Assembly: GCF_001940165.2 (NCBI RefSeq)
Contig: NZ_CP135162.1
Location: 361,501 to 425,500 of the forward strand
Source: Roseburia sp. 831b
Lineage (GTDB): Bacteria > Bacillota > Clostridia > Lachnospirales > Lachnospiraceae
Reading direction: 5' to 3'
DNA: 64,000 nt
Part shown: positions 1-8,273 of the stretch, piece after piece
Position numbering within the stretch: position 1 is the stretch's first letter
How the letters are laid out: each line of letters opens with the position of its first letter
Notes under the pieces: model-generated
Databases searched by the model: none
Told to the model about the DNA's origin: nothing
What the model saw: only the letters and a program-made list of their open reading frames with translations
Translations under genes and position numbers: made by a program

Positions 1-2
1 TT

Positions 3-590
3 GCCGGTGTTGTAAAAACAGCTTCAGACCCGGATGAATATGTGAATGATGGAACCGCATTTTTAGTGGTATCCGGTTCCGATGGTCTCTATGTGACGGG
101 AGCAGTCAGCGAATTATTACTTGATCAGGTAGGAGTTGGAACCGTTGTTACAGCAAGTTCCTGGGAGAGTGGCATGTCCTTTGAAGCAGTTATTACAGAA
201 ATTGCAGACTACCCACAGGAGAGTGATGGTTATTATGGGGATGGCAATTCCAATGCTTCCTATTACCAGTATACGGCATACATTGAAGATACCACCGGAT
301 TAAAAAATGGTGAATATCTGGATCTTTCCATTACGACAGGGGCGGATTCTTCGGATGCAATTTATATAGAAAAGGCTTATGTAAGAGAGGAAGACGGTAA
401 GTCTTACGTGATGGTTGCAAATGAGGACGACAAGTTGGAAAAACGCTATGTGACAACCGGAAAAACGATTTATGGTTCCGCAGTAGAGATTACATCGGGC
501 TTAAGTATGGATGACAGAATCGCTTTTCCATATGGCAAGAACGCAGTAGAGGGCGCGAGTGTAACAGAGGCGTCAAATATGTACTATTAA
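3..590 (+). CDS. Efflux periplasmic-adaptor-like protein (HlyD/MacA type), 3' part only
   Basis: The reading frame is open from the first bases of the window, so the gene starts upstream and only about 195 C-terminal residues are visible. The part seen has the beta-rich character of the beta-barrel and membrane-proximal domains of membrane-fusion adaptors (an early 'AGVVKTASDPDEYVNDGTAF' stretch, a late 'KRYVTTGKTIYGSAVEITSGL' stretch). In Gram-positives such proteins are anchored outside the membrane and work with a MacB-like ABC transporter. The gene ends 16 bp before the FtsX-type permease gene, so the two probably form one operon. The missing N-terminus prevents checking for a signal anchor. 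Assignment is from family resemblance and context. Confidence 0.72.
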   Translation, partial: AGVVKTASDPDEYVNDGTAFLVVSGSDGLYVTGAVSELLLDQVGVGTVVTASSWESGMSFEAVITEIADYPQESDGYYGDGNSNASYYQYTAYIEDTTGLKNGEYLDLSITTGADSSDAIYIEKAYVREEDGKSYVMVANEDDKLEKRYVTTGKTIYGSAVEITSGLSMDDRIAFPYGKNAVEGASVTEASNMYY

Positions 591-606
591 TCAGAGGGGG
601 AATACA

Positions 607-1860
607 ATGTTTGAAAATATCAGATTGTCATTTCAGGGAATCTGGTCGCATAAGATGCGTTCTTTCCTGACAATGCTTGGAATTATTATCGGAATTGCAG
701 CTATTATTGCAATTGTTTCTACAATAAAAGGAACAAACGAACAAATTAAACAGAATCTGGTTGGTTCCGGAGAAAACACAGTGGAAGTTTCCTTGTATCA
801 GGGAGATTGGACGTATGAGATGGAATACAATGGAATTCCATCCGGTGTTCCACTTATTTCCGATGATGTGATGGAGGAGATTTCTAAGATTGATGCGGTA
901 GAAAGCGTTTCCCGTTATCTATCCAGACAGGATTATGACGGTGTGTACCGCTTAAATACATCGTTATCCGGTGGCTACGTCAAAGGGATTGACACCAGTT
1001 ATTTTTCCACCTGCAATTTCCTTGTGACAGAGGGAAGAGCGTTTGTGGAGGATGATTACACCAAATACCGCAAGGTAGCAATCTTAGACGAGGATTCGGC
1101 AAATGTCCTGTTTGACGGGGAAGACCCGGTCGGACAGACCATCGAGATTCAAAAAGAGCCATACACCGTGGTAGGAGTTGTAAAAAAGGCAAAAGAATTT
1201 CATCCGGTCATCAATTCGATAGAAGATTATTACACATACAGCCAGGATACAGCAGGAAGTGTTTATATTCCAGACGCAACCTGGTGCATTACCTATCAGT
1301 ATGACGAACCTCAGAATGTTGTGCTAAAGGTGGCAAGCGCAGATGACATGACAAGCGCAGGAAAAGCTTGTGCAAACCTGTTAAATGGTTATCTGACGGT
1401 CAGTGATGATACCATTCAGTACAAAGCGCAGGATTTGATGGAGCAGGCACAGCAGATTCAGGAATTAAGCAGTTCCACGAACACAATGTTAATCTGGATT
1501 GCAGGAATTTCCCTGATTGTCGGAGGTATCGGTGTCATGAATATCATGCTGGTATCCGTGACAGAGCGTACACAGGAGATTGGCTTGAAAAAGGCAATCG
1601 GTGCAAGAAAGTCCAAAATTTTAAATCAGTTTCTGACAGAAGCAGCAGTTCTTACAAGTATGGGTGGACTTATCGGTGTAATCGTTGGTATTATTCTGGC
1701 AAAAATTATTTCCTATGTCAGCGCAACACCAGTTGCCATCAGTATTCCGGCAGCAGTAGGTGCCGTTGTATTTTCGATGGTAATCGGAATTGTCTTTGGA
1801 GTTTTCCCATCCTACAAGGCAGCAAACTTAAACCCAATCGATGCACTGCGACATGAATAA
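607..1860 (+). CDS. MacB-like ABC transporter permease (FtsX domain)
   Basis: A 417-residue membrane protein with MacB permease topology: a short cytoplasmic start, TM1 around residues 18-40 (MLGIIIGIAAIIAIVS), a large extracytoplasmic MacB-PCD-like domain, then three TM segments in the last ~130 residues and a typical ending 'AANLNPIDALRHE'. The motif 'ERTQEIGLKKAIGARKS' after the second TM is the usual coupling loop of FtsX/MacB permeases. It lacks the fused ATPase of Gram-negative MacB (about 650 aa), so a separate ATPase gene should lie upstream of the window. The start follows an AGAGGGGG ribosome site. Likely role: export of a peptide, antibiotic or envelope compound together with the adaptor before it. 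Confidence 0.88.
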   Translation: MFENIRLSFQGIWSHKMRSFLTMLGIIIGIAAIIAIVSTIKGTNEQIKQNLVGSGENTVEVSLYQGDWTYEMEYNGIPSGVPLISDDVMEEISKIDAVESVSRYLSRQDYDGVYRLNTSLSGGYVKGIDTSYFSTCNFLVTEGRAFVEDDYTKYRKVAILDEDSANVLFDGEDPVGQTIEIQKEPYTVVGVVKKAKEFHPVINSIEDYYTYSQDTAGSVYIPDATWCITYQYDEPQNVVLKVASADDMTSAGKACANLLNGYLTVSDDTIQYKAQDLMEQAQQIQELSSSTNTMLIWIAGISLIVGGIGVMNIMLVSVTERTQEIGLKKAIGARKSKILNQFLTEAAVLTSMGGLIGVIVGIILAKIISYVSATPVAISIPAAVGAVVFSMVIGIVFGVFPSYKAANLNPIDALRHE

Positions 1861-3022
1861 ACTTGTGTTAACCACCGGCGGTGTTGAGACGCTCGAATAT
1901 TTTGCAAAACAAATGGGAGCAGAGTTCGAGCGCCTCGGCTATGCGGTGTTTTACTTTGATTTAAAAAATGCACCTTCAAGTGCAAAAAAGGTTCGGAAAT
2001 TCATAAAGACAGGGCAGACAGCGCTTGTGACGTTTAATTTTCAAGGACTTGAGCAGGAAGAGGGTGTTTACAAGGAAGGCATCGGGTATTTGTGGGAAGA
2101 ATACCAGATGCCTTGTTATAATATTGCGGCGGATCATCCTTATTTTTACCATGAGAGATTACAGAATCTTCCGAAAAAATATTTTCATATCAGCATTGAC
2201 AGAATGCATCAGGAATACTTTGAGAAGTTCTACCCGGAGTTTCGAAGCCTTGGATTTTTGCCGTTGGCGGGAAATCAGTTTGAGGGTTCAGAGGATGCCT
2301 GTGATAAAACTACGGATGTAATTATATTGGGAAATTACACGGAACTTCCGTTTTTTACACCTTATATTCACTGGATTAATGATGAATATGCAGCCTTTTA
2401 TCAGGGAATCATAGATGAACTGCTTGTAAGAACAGATGCGACGGTGGAAGAAGTGGCACTTGAGCACTGCGAGCGTGAAATGGGGGAAAACACCATCTGG
2501 GATTTGCGCGGCGCACTTCATAAGATGATTTTCATTGACCTATATGTGCGTAATTACTGGCGTGGAAAGGCAGTTCAGACACTTGTGGATGCAGGCGTTA
2601 CGGTGGATGTGGTTGGAAAAGGCTGGGAGAAGCTGCCGGTGAAATGCCCTGAAAATCTGGTGATTCATCCACAGACAGATTCGAAAACCTGCCTGGAACT
2701 GGTGAAAAAGGCAAAGGTTTCGCTTAATGTGATGCCGTGGTTTAAGGACGGTGCGCATGATCGTGTGTTTACTTCCATCTTAAATGGAACGGTCTGTGTG
2801 TCGGATGAAAGTAAATATCTCCTCGAGACACTGAAAGAACAAGAGGGTGTGTTTTACTACAAATTGCAGGAAATCGAACAATTGCCACAGCTGGTAAAGA
2901 GATTGCTCACCGAGGATGAACTTCGCGAAAAGGCAGTGACACGTGGAAAAGAGATTGTCGAAAAAGAGCATACCTGGGTGGCGAGAGCAAGAAAACTTGC
3001 AGAATGGATGCAAGACGAATAA
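1853..3022 (+). CDS. Glycosyltransferase-like protein (CgeB / family 1 type)
   Basis: About 389 residues. The C-terminal third carries the pattern of the CgeB/DUF3880-linked glycosyltransferase group: 'VDVVGKGWEKLPVKCPENL' followed by 'SLNVMPWFKDGAHDRVFTSI' and a 'NGTVCVSDESKYL' segment, matching the nucleotide-sugar binding half of GT-B enzymes. I chose the ATG at 1853, whose codons overlap the permease stop codon; an in-frame ATG at 1841 is also possible. Neither has a clear ribosome site, so translation is probably coupled to the permease. Substrate is unknown; cell-surface or spore-coat glycosylation are possibilities. The next promoter (3028) belongs to the serS leader, so this is probably the last gene of the efflux operon. 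Confidence 0.68.
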   Translation: MNKLVLTTGGVETLEYFAKQMGAEFERLGYAVFYFDLKNAPSSAKKVRKFIKTGQTALVTFNFQGLEQEEGVYKEGIGYLWEEYQMPCYNIAADHPYFYHERLQNLPKKYFHISIDRMHQEYFEKFYPEFRSLGFLPLAGNQFEGSEDACDKTTDVIILGNYTELPFFTPYIHWINDEYAAFYQGIIDELLVRTDATVEEVALEHCEREMGENTIWDLRGALHKMIFIDLYVRNYWRGKAVQTLVDAGVTVDVVGKGWEKLPVKCPENLVIHPQTDSKTCLELVKKAKVSLNVMPWFKDGAHDRVFTSILNGTVCVSDESKYLLETLKEQEGVFYYKLQEIEQLPQLVKRLLTEDELREKAVTRGKEIVEKEHTWVARARKLAEWMQDE

Positions 3023-3027
3023 GATAC

Positions 3028-3056
3028 TTGCATTTTGGAAAAAATCAAGCTATAAT
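3028..3056 (+). promoter_or_regulatory. Sigma-A promoter of the serS T-box transcript
   Basis: TTGCAT, 17 bp spacer, TATAAT. It lies just after the glycosyltransferase gene and 7 bp before the start of the T-box leader, the expected position for this transcript. Confidence 0.75.
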
Positions 3057-3062
3057 GACAAA

Positions 3063-3354
3063 AGAGTGTAAGAGATTACACAGAGTTGACGTTGAGGAAA
3101 GCTACGATTGTAAGGCTGTGACAGAGAGCTGGTGGGTGGTGTGAACCGGCACAGAGGAGCAATTTTTCCACTTTCTTAGTCGGTGGTGAAAGCCACGAGG
3201 GTCGTACCCTTTATCGTACGTTTGAGAGGTCTTAAGTCTTTTGCGAAGGAGAATTTTTGCCGGAGGAGAAGAACAGGACAATATGGGTGGCAACGCGGAA
3301 GATACAGCCTTTCGTCCCATGTGTAGAACACACAGAGGGCGGAAGGCTTTTTGT
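3063..3354 (+). ncRNA. T-box leader upstream of serS
   Basis: An approximately 290-nt leader contains the T-box hallmark GGGTGGCAACGCGG (3285-3298), which pairs with the NCCA end of uncharged tRNA in the antiterminator. It is followed by an intrinsic terminator whose arms (3305-3318 and about 3337-3348, closing 'AGCCTTTCGTCCC' with 'GGGCGGAAGGCT') lead into TTTTTG. The upstream part has the stem I features AGAGAGCTGGTGG and a GTGAACCGGC loop (3122-3150). Position directly before serS implies induction by uncharged tRNA-Ser; I could not place the serine specifier codon with certainty. Confidence 0.88.
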
Positions 3355-3414
3355 GTATACAAAATTACGAAAGCAGTGTTTTAACACTGTCAAGGAAAGG
3401 TAAGGTTACGTATT

Positions 3415-4704
3415 ATGATCGATTTGAAATTTTTAAGAGAAAATCCAGAAGTAGTAAAACAGAACATCAAAAACAAATTCCAGGATCAGAAATTACCATT
3501 AGTAGATGAGGTAATCGCATTAGATGCTGATGCAAGAAAAACAAAACAGGAAGCGGACGACCTCCGTGCAAGCCGTAACACATTATCCAAGCAGATTGGT
3601 ATGTTAATGGGTCAGGGCAAGAAGGATGAGGCTGAGGAAGTAAAAGCACAGGTTAGTGCAAACGCAGCACGTCTTGCTGAATTAGAAGCAAAAGAGAAAG
3701 AATTACAGGAAAAAATCACAAAAATTATGATGACGATTCCAAACATCATCGATCCATCCGTTCCAATCGGAAAAGATGATTCCTGCAACGTGGAAATTGA
3801 AAAATTCGGTGAGCCGGCAGTGCCTGATTTTGAGGTTCCATATCACACCGATATTATGGAAAGATTCGACGGAATCGACCTTGACGCAGCAGGAAAAGTA
3901 GCAGGTAACGGATTCTACTACTTAATGGGTGACATCGCAAGACTTCATTCTGCAGTCATCTCCTATGCGAGAGATTTCATGATTGACCGTGGATTCACAT
4001 ACTGCATCCCACCGTTCATGATTCGTTCTAACGTGGTAACCGGCGTTATGAGTTTCGACGAGATGGATGCCATGATGTACAAAATCGAGGGCGAAGACCT
4101 CTACTTAATCGGTACATCCGAACATTCCATGATTGGTAAATTCATCGATACCATCCATGAAGAAGAAAAATTGCCATACACATTGACTTCCTACTCTCCA
4201 TGTTTCCGTAAGGAAAAAGGTGCACACGGTATCGAGGAGCGTGGTGTATACCGTATCCACCAGTTCGAGAAACAGGAAATGATTGTTGTCTGCAAACCGG
4301 AAGAATCCAAGATGTGGTATGACAAATTATGGCAGAACACCGTAGATTTATTCAGAAGTTTAGACATCCCGGTTCGTACTTTAGAGTGCTGTTCCGGTGA
4401 CCTTGCTGACTTAAAGGTAAAATCCTGTGATGTAGAAGCATGGTCTCCAAGACAGAAGAAATACTTCGAAGTTGGCAGCTGCTCTAACTTAGGGGATGCA
4501 CAGGCAAGAAGATTAAAGATTCGTGTCAAAGGAAAAGATGGAAACAAATACTTTGCACACACCTTAAACAACACGGTTGTTGCACCACCTCGTATGTTAA
4601 TCGCTTTCCTTGAGAACAACTTAAACGAGGATGGAAGTGTAAACATTCCAAAAGCACTTCAGCCATATATGGGTGGAAAAGAAAAATTAATCCCAAATAA
4701 ATAA
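3415..4704 (+). CDS. serS: Serine--tRNA ligase
   Basis: Full-length 429-residue cytoplasmic enzyme that charges tRNA-Ser (and tRNA-Sec where present) with serine using ATP. The N-terminal ~110 residues form the long antiparallel coiled-coil arm (starting 'MIDLKFLRENPEVVKQNIKN') that grips the variable arm of the tRNA. The class II catalytic core follows, with motif 2 'FRKEKGAHGIEERGVYRIHQ' and a motif 3 region 'NNTVVAPPRMLIAFLENN' near the C-terminus. The motif 3 surroundings (APPR rather than the LPRT common in the family) look like a lineage variant, not a defect, because the arginine is kept. Expression is controlled by the T-box leader in front. Confidence 0.96.
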   Translation: MIDLKFLRENPEVVKQNIKNKFQDQKLPLVDEVIALDADARKTKQEADDLRASRNTLSKQIGMLMGQGKKDEAEEVKAQVSANAARLAELEAKEKELQEKITKIMMTIPNIIDPSVPIGKDDSCNVEIEKFGEPAVPDFEVPYHTDIMERFDGIDLDAAGKVAGNGFYYLMGDIARLHSAVISYARDFMIDRGFTYCIPPFMIRSNVVTGVMSFDEMDAMMYKIEGEDLYLIGTSEHSMIGKFIDTIHEEEKLPYTLTSYSPCFRKEKGAHGIEERGVYRIHQFEKQEMIVVCKPEESKMWYDKLWQNTVDLFRSLDIPVRTLECCSGDLADLKVKSCDVEAWSPRQKKYFEVGSCSNLGDAQARRLKIRVKGKDGNKYFAHTLNNTVVAPPRMLIAFLENNLNEDGSVNIPKALQPYMGGKEKLIPNK

Positions 4705-4782
4705 AAGGATTTGTGGATAAGGAAAGAAAATATTCCGATATCCGTGGATATCGCAGAAGAATATAACTATGTTTATAACTTG

Positions 4783-4815
4783 AAAGAGCTCTGGCATGCC
4801 AGAGCTTTTTCTTTT
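4783..4815 (+). terminator. Intrinsic terminator after serS
   Basis: Perfect 20-bp palindrome at 4787-4806 (AGCTCTGGCA/TGCCAGAGCT) followed by TTTTTCTTTT. It ends where the repeated palindrome at 4812 begins. Confidence 0.8.
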
Positions 4816-4849
4816 GTGTAATAGGAAACTTCGTTCCTATTACACAAAA
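4812..4849. repeat. 38-bp palindromic intergenic repeat, copy 1
   Basis: Sixteen-base arms TTTTGTGTAATAGGAA and TTCCTATTACACAAAA are exact inverses around the 6-base loop ACTTCG. The same element occurs at 21205-21242 with one base different in the loop. Both copies abut the poly-T of an intrinsic terminator. The rest of the gap up to 5034 holds a weaker TGTGGG/CCCACA hairpin (about 4871-4911) and a GGAAC sequence at 4975 that could be part of an ECF-type promoter, which I could not confirm. Confidence 0.85.
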
Positions 4850-5034
4850 AGCTTCGCGGGAATCTTTTTTATGTGGGAGAGAAAACGGAGGTTCGTTTCG
4901 TAATCGCCCACAGTTAAAAATTTTTTTAAAGCATGAGATTATTTTTCCATTTTCCGGGTCTAATAAGTGTAAGAGGAACAAAAAGGACGCTTTTTCGGAA
5001 TCTTAGATGTGCGCGCACAGGAGGAATTGCATAA

Positions 5035-5544
5035 ATGCAAAGTAGAGAAATAACAGCACTTGTAAAAAAGGCGAAGGGAAAAGACGCGGATGCTTTTTCA
5101 GAGCTGATTCACTTTTATAAGACAGATATGTATAAAGTAGCCTACGCGATTCTGCTAAACGATGAAGATGCGGCGGACGCTATTGGGGATACGATTTTAA
5201 CTTGCTGGGAAAAAATAGATTCCCTGCGAAAGGATAAATACTTTAAGACCTGGATGACAAGGATTTTGATTAACCACTGCTATGATATCCGGAAATGGAA
5301 GATGCGGACGACGAACTTTGAGGAGTACGCCGAACCGGAAGCCTTACCGACGGATCAGTTAAATGTAAAGTGGAAAGAAATGTTATCTGTTTTAGAGGAA
5401 CGATATCGGAATGTGCTGATTTTATTTTATGAGGGCGGTTATAAAACCGCGGAGATTGCGGCATTGTTACATATACCGGTGAGCACGGTGCAGACAAGGT
5501 TACAGCGTGGAAGAGAAAAACTGGCAGTTTTTTATGGAAAGTGA
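5035..5544 (+). CDS. ECF-type RNA polymerase sigma factor
   Basis: A 169-residue sigma-70 family protein of the extracytoplasmic-function class with only regions 2 and 4. Region 2 spans roughly residues 20-85 (FSELIHFYKTDMYKVAYAIL, then 'TILTCWEKIDSLRKDKYFKT'). Region 4 is the C-terminal helix-turn-helix 'TAEIAALLHIPVSTVQTRLQ'. A strong AGGAGGAA site lies before the ATG. The next gene, a single-span protein of the DUF4179 group, follows in the same frame and is the probable membrane partner (anti-sigma or regulated protein). Target promoters are not evident. Confidence 0.9.
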   Translation: MQSREITALVKKAKGKDADAFSELIHFYKTDMYKVAYAILLNDEDAADAIGDTILTCWEKIDSLRKDKYFKTWMTRILINHCYDIRKWKMRTTNFEEYAEPEALPTDQLNVKWKEMLSVLEERYRNVLILFYEGGYKTAEIAALLHIPVSTVQTRLQRGREKLAVFYGK

Positions 5545-5655
5545 GGCAGGAAAACGGAAAAGAAAACAATTTTTTCAGAGGAAGTAGAGATTCCGGATAT
5601 TGCGGAAAAAAGGATTGCGGATACCCTTTGCCAGATTCAGACGGAGGGAAAAACC

Positions 5656-6675
5656 ATGAGAAAACAAAAAAAGATTTGGCAGAATAAGGCAGCGGTAGCA
5701 GCATGTGTCTGTGTTGTGGCAGCAGGAACAGTCACAGCGGGGGCAGCCGTACATTATCACTGGGGCAGAGGAACGCAGGGAGCCATTCAGGCAGACGATA
5801 CCCAGCAGCAGAACCTGACAGCACAGGGGGTTGCCGAGGTTTACAATGCCAAGGAGGACTATGAGAGCCTTGCAGTGACAGAAAGCGGCATTACGGTAAA
5901 ACCGGATACCGTGATTACCGATGGAAATATGGTTTACCTGTCATTTCTGGTGGAAGGATATCCGATTGCAGAAGATGCAGAGCCGGGATTTGAAAGTGTG
6001 GACGTTTATCTGGATGGAGAGGATGAGAATGCTTTGAACATGGACGGTGGCTTCTATGACGGAATTGTGTCAAATGAAAATGCGGAGCCGGTTTACGAAG
6101 ACGGAAGCGAGTTAGCGTATACCGATGATGGAAACTTAATTTCACATTATGTCGATGAGGATGGAAACTTAGAATATGTGATTCGTGCATTTTCTTCTGA
6201 GATAGGTGACAGCTTACTTGGTAAAAAATTACATGTTGATTTTACAAACATGGGTACGGTTGAAAAAGCAGACTATGCAGAGGGTGTTGCAGGAAGTTGG
6301 AATTTTATATTGACACTGCCAGACCAGAAGGCATCTGAAGAGATTACATTAGACAGCCGGATTGCAGATTCCGTATTTACGGTAGATTCTGTGGAACTTT
6401 CTCCTGTTTCTATCGAAATTCATTATTCGGTAAATGGAGAGGTGGAGACATCCGGGGATGAAAATGGCGTGCCGGCATTTTGCGGCGTTGTCTTGAAAGA
6501 CGGAACCAGACTTCCCTATCTTGGAGATGGCGGAATGAGTTCTTATACGGACGAGAGTAGAACAGCAGCTTATGTCATAAGTGCATTTGACCGTGTGATA
6601 GAGCCGGACGAGGTGCAGGCACTGTTACTCCGGGTGACACCGGGAGCAGAGTTTGTGACGGTGGAATTACCATAA
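5656..6675 (+). CDS. DUF4179-like membrane protein, probable partner of the ECF sigma factor
   Basis: As annotated from the ATG with a good GGAGGG site (5643-5648), the protein has 339 residues: a basic N-terminus, one TM segment around residues 12-33 (AAVAACVCVVAAGTVTAGAAV) and a long extracytoplasmic acidic beta-rich domain. This is the layout of the DUF4179 proteins that accompany ECF sigma factors in Clostridia. The frame stays open upstream to the sigma-factor stop codon and encodes a credible cytoplasmic N-terminus (…SEEVEIPDIAEKRIADTLCQ…). The true protein may therefore start near 5554, where an ACG codon stands in place of ATG. The ligand or stress sensed is unknown. Confidence 0.7.
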   Translation: MRKQKKIWQNKAAVAACVCVVAAGTVTAGAAVHYHWGRGTQGAIQADDTQQQNLTAQGVAEVYNAKEDYESLAVTESGITVKPDTVITDGNMVYLSFLVEGYPIAEDAEPGFESVDVYLDGEDENALNMDGGFYDGIVSNENAEPVYEDGSELAYTDDGNLISHYVDEDGNLEYVIRAFSSEIGDSLLGKKLHVDFTNMGTVEKADYAEGVAGSWNFILTLPDQKASEEITLDSRIADSVFTVDSVELSPVSIEIHYSVNGEVETSGDENGVPAFCGVVLKDGTRLPYLGDGGMSSYTDESRTAAYVISAFDRVIEPDEVQALLLRVTPGAEFVTVELP

Positions 6676-6798
6676 AAAAATGTCTCTTCAAGTATTTGGT
6701 TTTTGAGTCTGGACTTTGGAGAAACCATAAGAAGGCTAGAATTTCTTATGAAAAAGAGTTATACTGTCTGCATAAGGAAGAAAACAGGAGAAAACCAA

Positions 6799-7308
6799 AT
6801 GATACGAAATGCAGCGCAGGAAGATTTCCAGCAGATTTTACGCATTTATGAATATGCCAGAAATTTTATGAAACAGACGGGAAACCCGACACAGTGGGGA
6901 GACCATTCACCGGCAGTTGATGTCTTAAAGAAAGATATGGAAAAAGGACAACTGTATGTGGTGGAAGAGAATGGTCAGGTCTGCGGTGTGTTTGCTTTTA
7001 TAATAGAAAAAGACCCGACCTATGAACGTATCGAAAACGGTGCGTGGAAGTCTGAGACGGAGTATGGAACCATTCATCGCGTGGCGACAGACGGCACAAA
7101 GCATGGCGTGTTTCACCAGATTGTCTCATTTTGTGAGAAAAAGAGAAACCATCTTCGAATTGATACGCATGAGAATAACAAAATTATGCGCCATCTCATT
7201 CAAAAGAATGGTTTCTTAGAATGTGGAACCATCTATGTTGCAGACGGTTCACCGCGGGTCGCCTACGAAAAGGCTGGGACAACCCGCACTGAAATTTCGG
7301 TAACGTAA
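6799..7308 (+). CDS. GNAT-family N-acetyltransferase
   Basis: A 169-residue acetyltransferase. The start at ATG 6799 is supported by an AGGAG site eight bases before it and by the conserved beginning 'MIRNAAQEDFQQILRIYEYA'. The fold elements of the GNAT family are visible: the N-terminal helix pair, 'CGVFAFIIEKDPTYERIENG', the acetyl-CoA-proximal strand 'GTIHRVATDG', and a C-terminal 'HENNKIMRHLIQKNGFLECG' segment. The R/Q-x-x-G-x-G/A acetyl-CoA loop is weak (TDGTKHGVFHQI), as in the small clostridial subgroup with the 'THENNKIMRHL' motif. The acceptor substrate is unknown. Confidence 0.83.
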   Translation: MIRNAAQEDFQQILRIYEYARNFMKQTGNPTQWGDHSPAVDVLKKDMEKGQLYVVEENGQVCGVFAFIIEKDPTYERIENGAWKSETEYGTIHRVATDGTKHGVFHQIVSFCEKKRNHLRIDTHENNKIMRHLIQKNGFLECGTIYVADGSPRVAYEKAGTTRTEISVT

Positions 7309-7422
7309 GAAGAGATATCTTTGGCAGTAAAGTTATCTGCCACATAATATTCCAGGTAATCCCCATCGGTTACGAGGTGGTGATTTTTCTTGCACTAAAA
7401 GCGATGCATTGTCGTTCATTGA

Positions 7423-7474
7423 AAGAGCGCTCTCCAGGGAAGCCTGAATGCTTCTAGGGGGAACGCTCTTTTTC
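7423..7474. terminator. Intrinsic terminator between acetyltransferase and cyclophilin genes
   Basis: AAGAGCG (7423-7429) pairs with CGCTCTT (7464-7470), with inner CTCTCC/GGGGGA pairing, then a T run. It is usable by the + strand gene; the convergent cyclophilin gene ends about 40 bp further on. Confidence 0.65.
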
Positions 7475-7515
7475 AATAGGAAACACAAAAAGTTCCCTGA
7501 AACATTGTTAGAAAA

Positions 7516-8037
7516 TTAACATTTCTCTGGTTCTGGATATTCCACACCGAAAGTCTCAACAGTTACTTTTTTCATCACCTGAGGAACGACTGGACGGTCA
7601 GAGTAATCCGTTGTGGTCTCTGCGATTTTGTTGACAACGTCCATTCCGTCTGTGATTTTTCCGAATGCTGCATAAGCACCGTCTAAGTGTGGAGAGTTCT
7701 TATGCATGATAAAGAACTGGCTTCCTGCAGAATCAGGATGCATTGCTCTTGCCATAGACAACACACCTTCGGTATGTTTTAAATCATTCTGGAAACCATT
7801 CTGGTTGAATTCACCCTTGATATCATAGCCAGGGCCGCCCATTCCGGTTCCATCCGGACATCCGCCCTGAATCATAAAGCCTTTGATGACACGGTGGAAG
7901 ATTAATCCATCGTAAAAGCCCTTGTTTACTAAGCTGATAAAGTTGTTTACTGTATTTGGTGCGATTTCAGGATAAAGTTCAGCCTTCATCACATCGCCAT
8001 TTTCCATTTCAATTGTAATAACTGGATTCTGTGCCAT
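7516..8037 (-). CDS. Cyclophilin-type peptidyl-prolyl cis-trans isomerase
   Basis: A 173-residue cyclophilin that catalyses cis-trans isomerisation of prolyl bonds during protein folding. I chose the ATG at 8037 (MAQNPVITIEMENG) because a GAAAGAGG ribosome site precedes it; the frame extends 15 codons further upstream without a site. Catalytic and binding segments are present: 'FHRVIKGFMIQGGCPDGTGM' (catalytic Arg and substrate-binding Phe-x-x-x-x-Gln), 'GVLSMARAMHPDSAGSQFFI' and 'HLDGAYAAFGKITDGMDVV'. There is no signal peptide, so it is cytoplasmic. It stands alone, transcribed opposite to both neighbours. Confidence 0.95.
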   Translation of the reverse strand: MAQNPVITIEMENGDVMKAELYPEIAPNTVNNFISLVNKGFYDGLIFHRVIKGFMIQGGCPDGTGMGGPGYDIKGEFNQNGFQNDLKHTEGVLSMARAMHPDSAGSQFFIMHKNSPHLDGAYAAFGKITDGMDVVNKIAETTTDYSDRPVVPQVMKKVTVETFGVEYPEPEKC

Positions 8038-8273
8038 ATTGTTACCTCTTTCTATCTTGATTTTACAGAAAATATTCTGCATTTCACTATTGTATCGGAA
8101 AAATGGGAACTCGTAAAGTATCTAGCCCTTATTTTAGAAAAATTTTCGAATGTTCCGTTTTTAAGGTCGCAATATTTCTGAAAGGCAGGCTGGCGATAAG
8201 AAAAGCAGTGCTTGTCCCTTTTGCCTCATATCAATTAGCAAAAATTAAGAAATTTTCCAGGAGAAGATACTTG

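Noticed and set aside
3102..3362. 86-codon minus-strand frame over the serS leader
   Set aside because: It is the complement of the T-box leader and has no protein-like features.
4191..4646. 151-codon antisense frame over serS
   Set aside because: Shadow of a confirmed gene; no recognisable protein features.
8103..8273. Upstream extension of the C39-like protein
   Set aside because: The codons before 8274 have no ribosome site and no membrane or signal features, and overlap the probable divergent promoter region.
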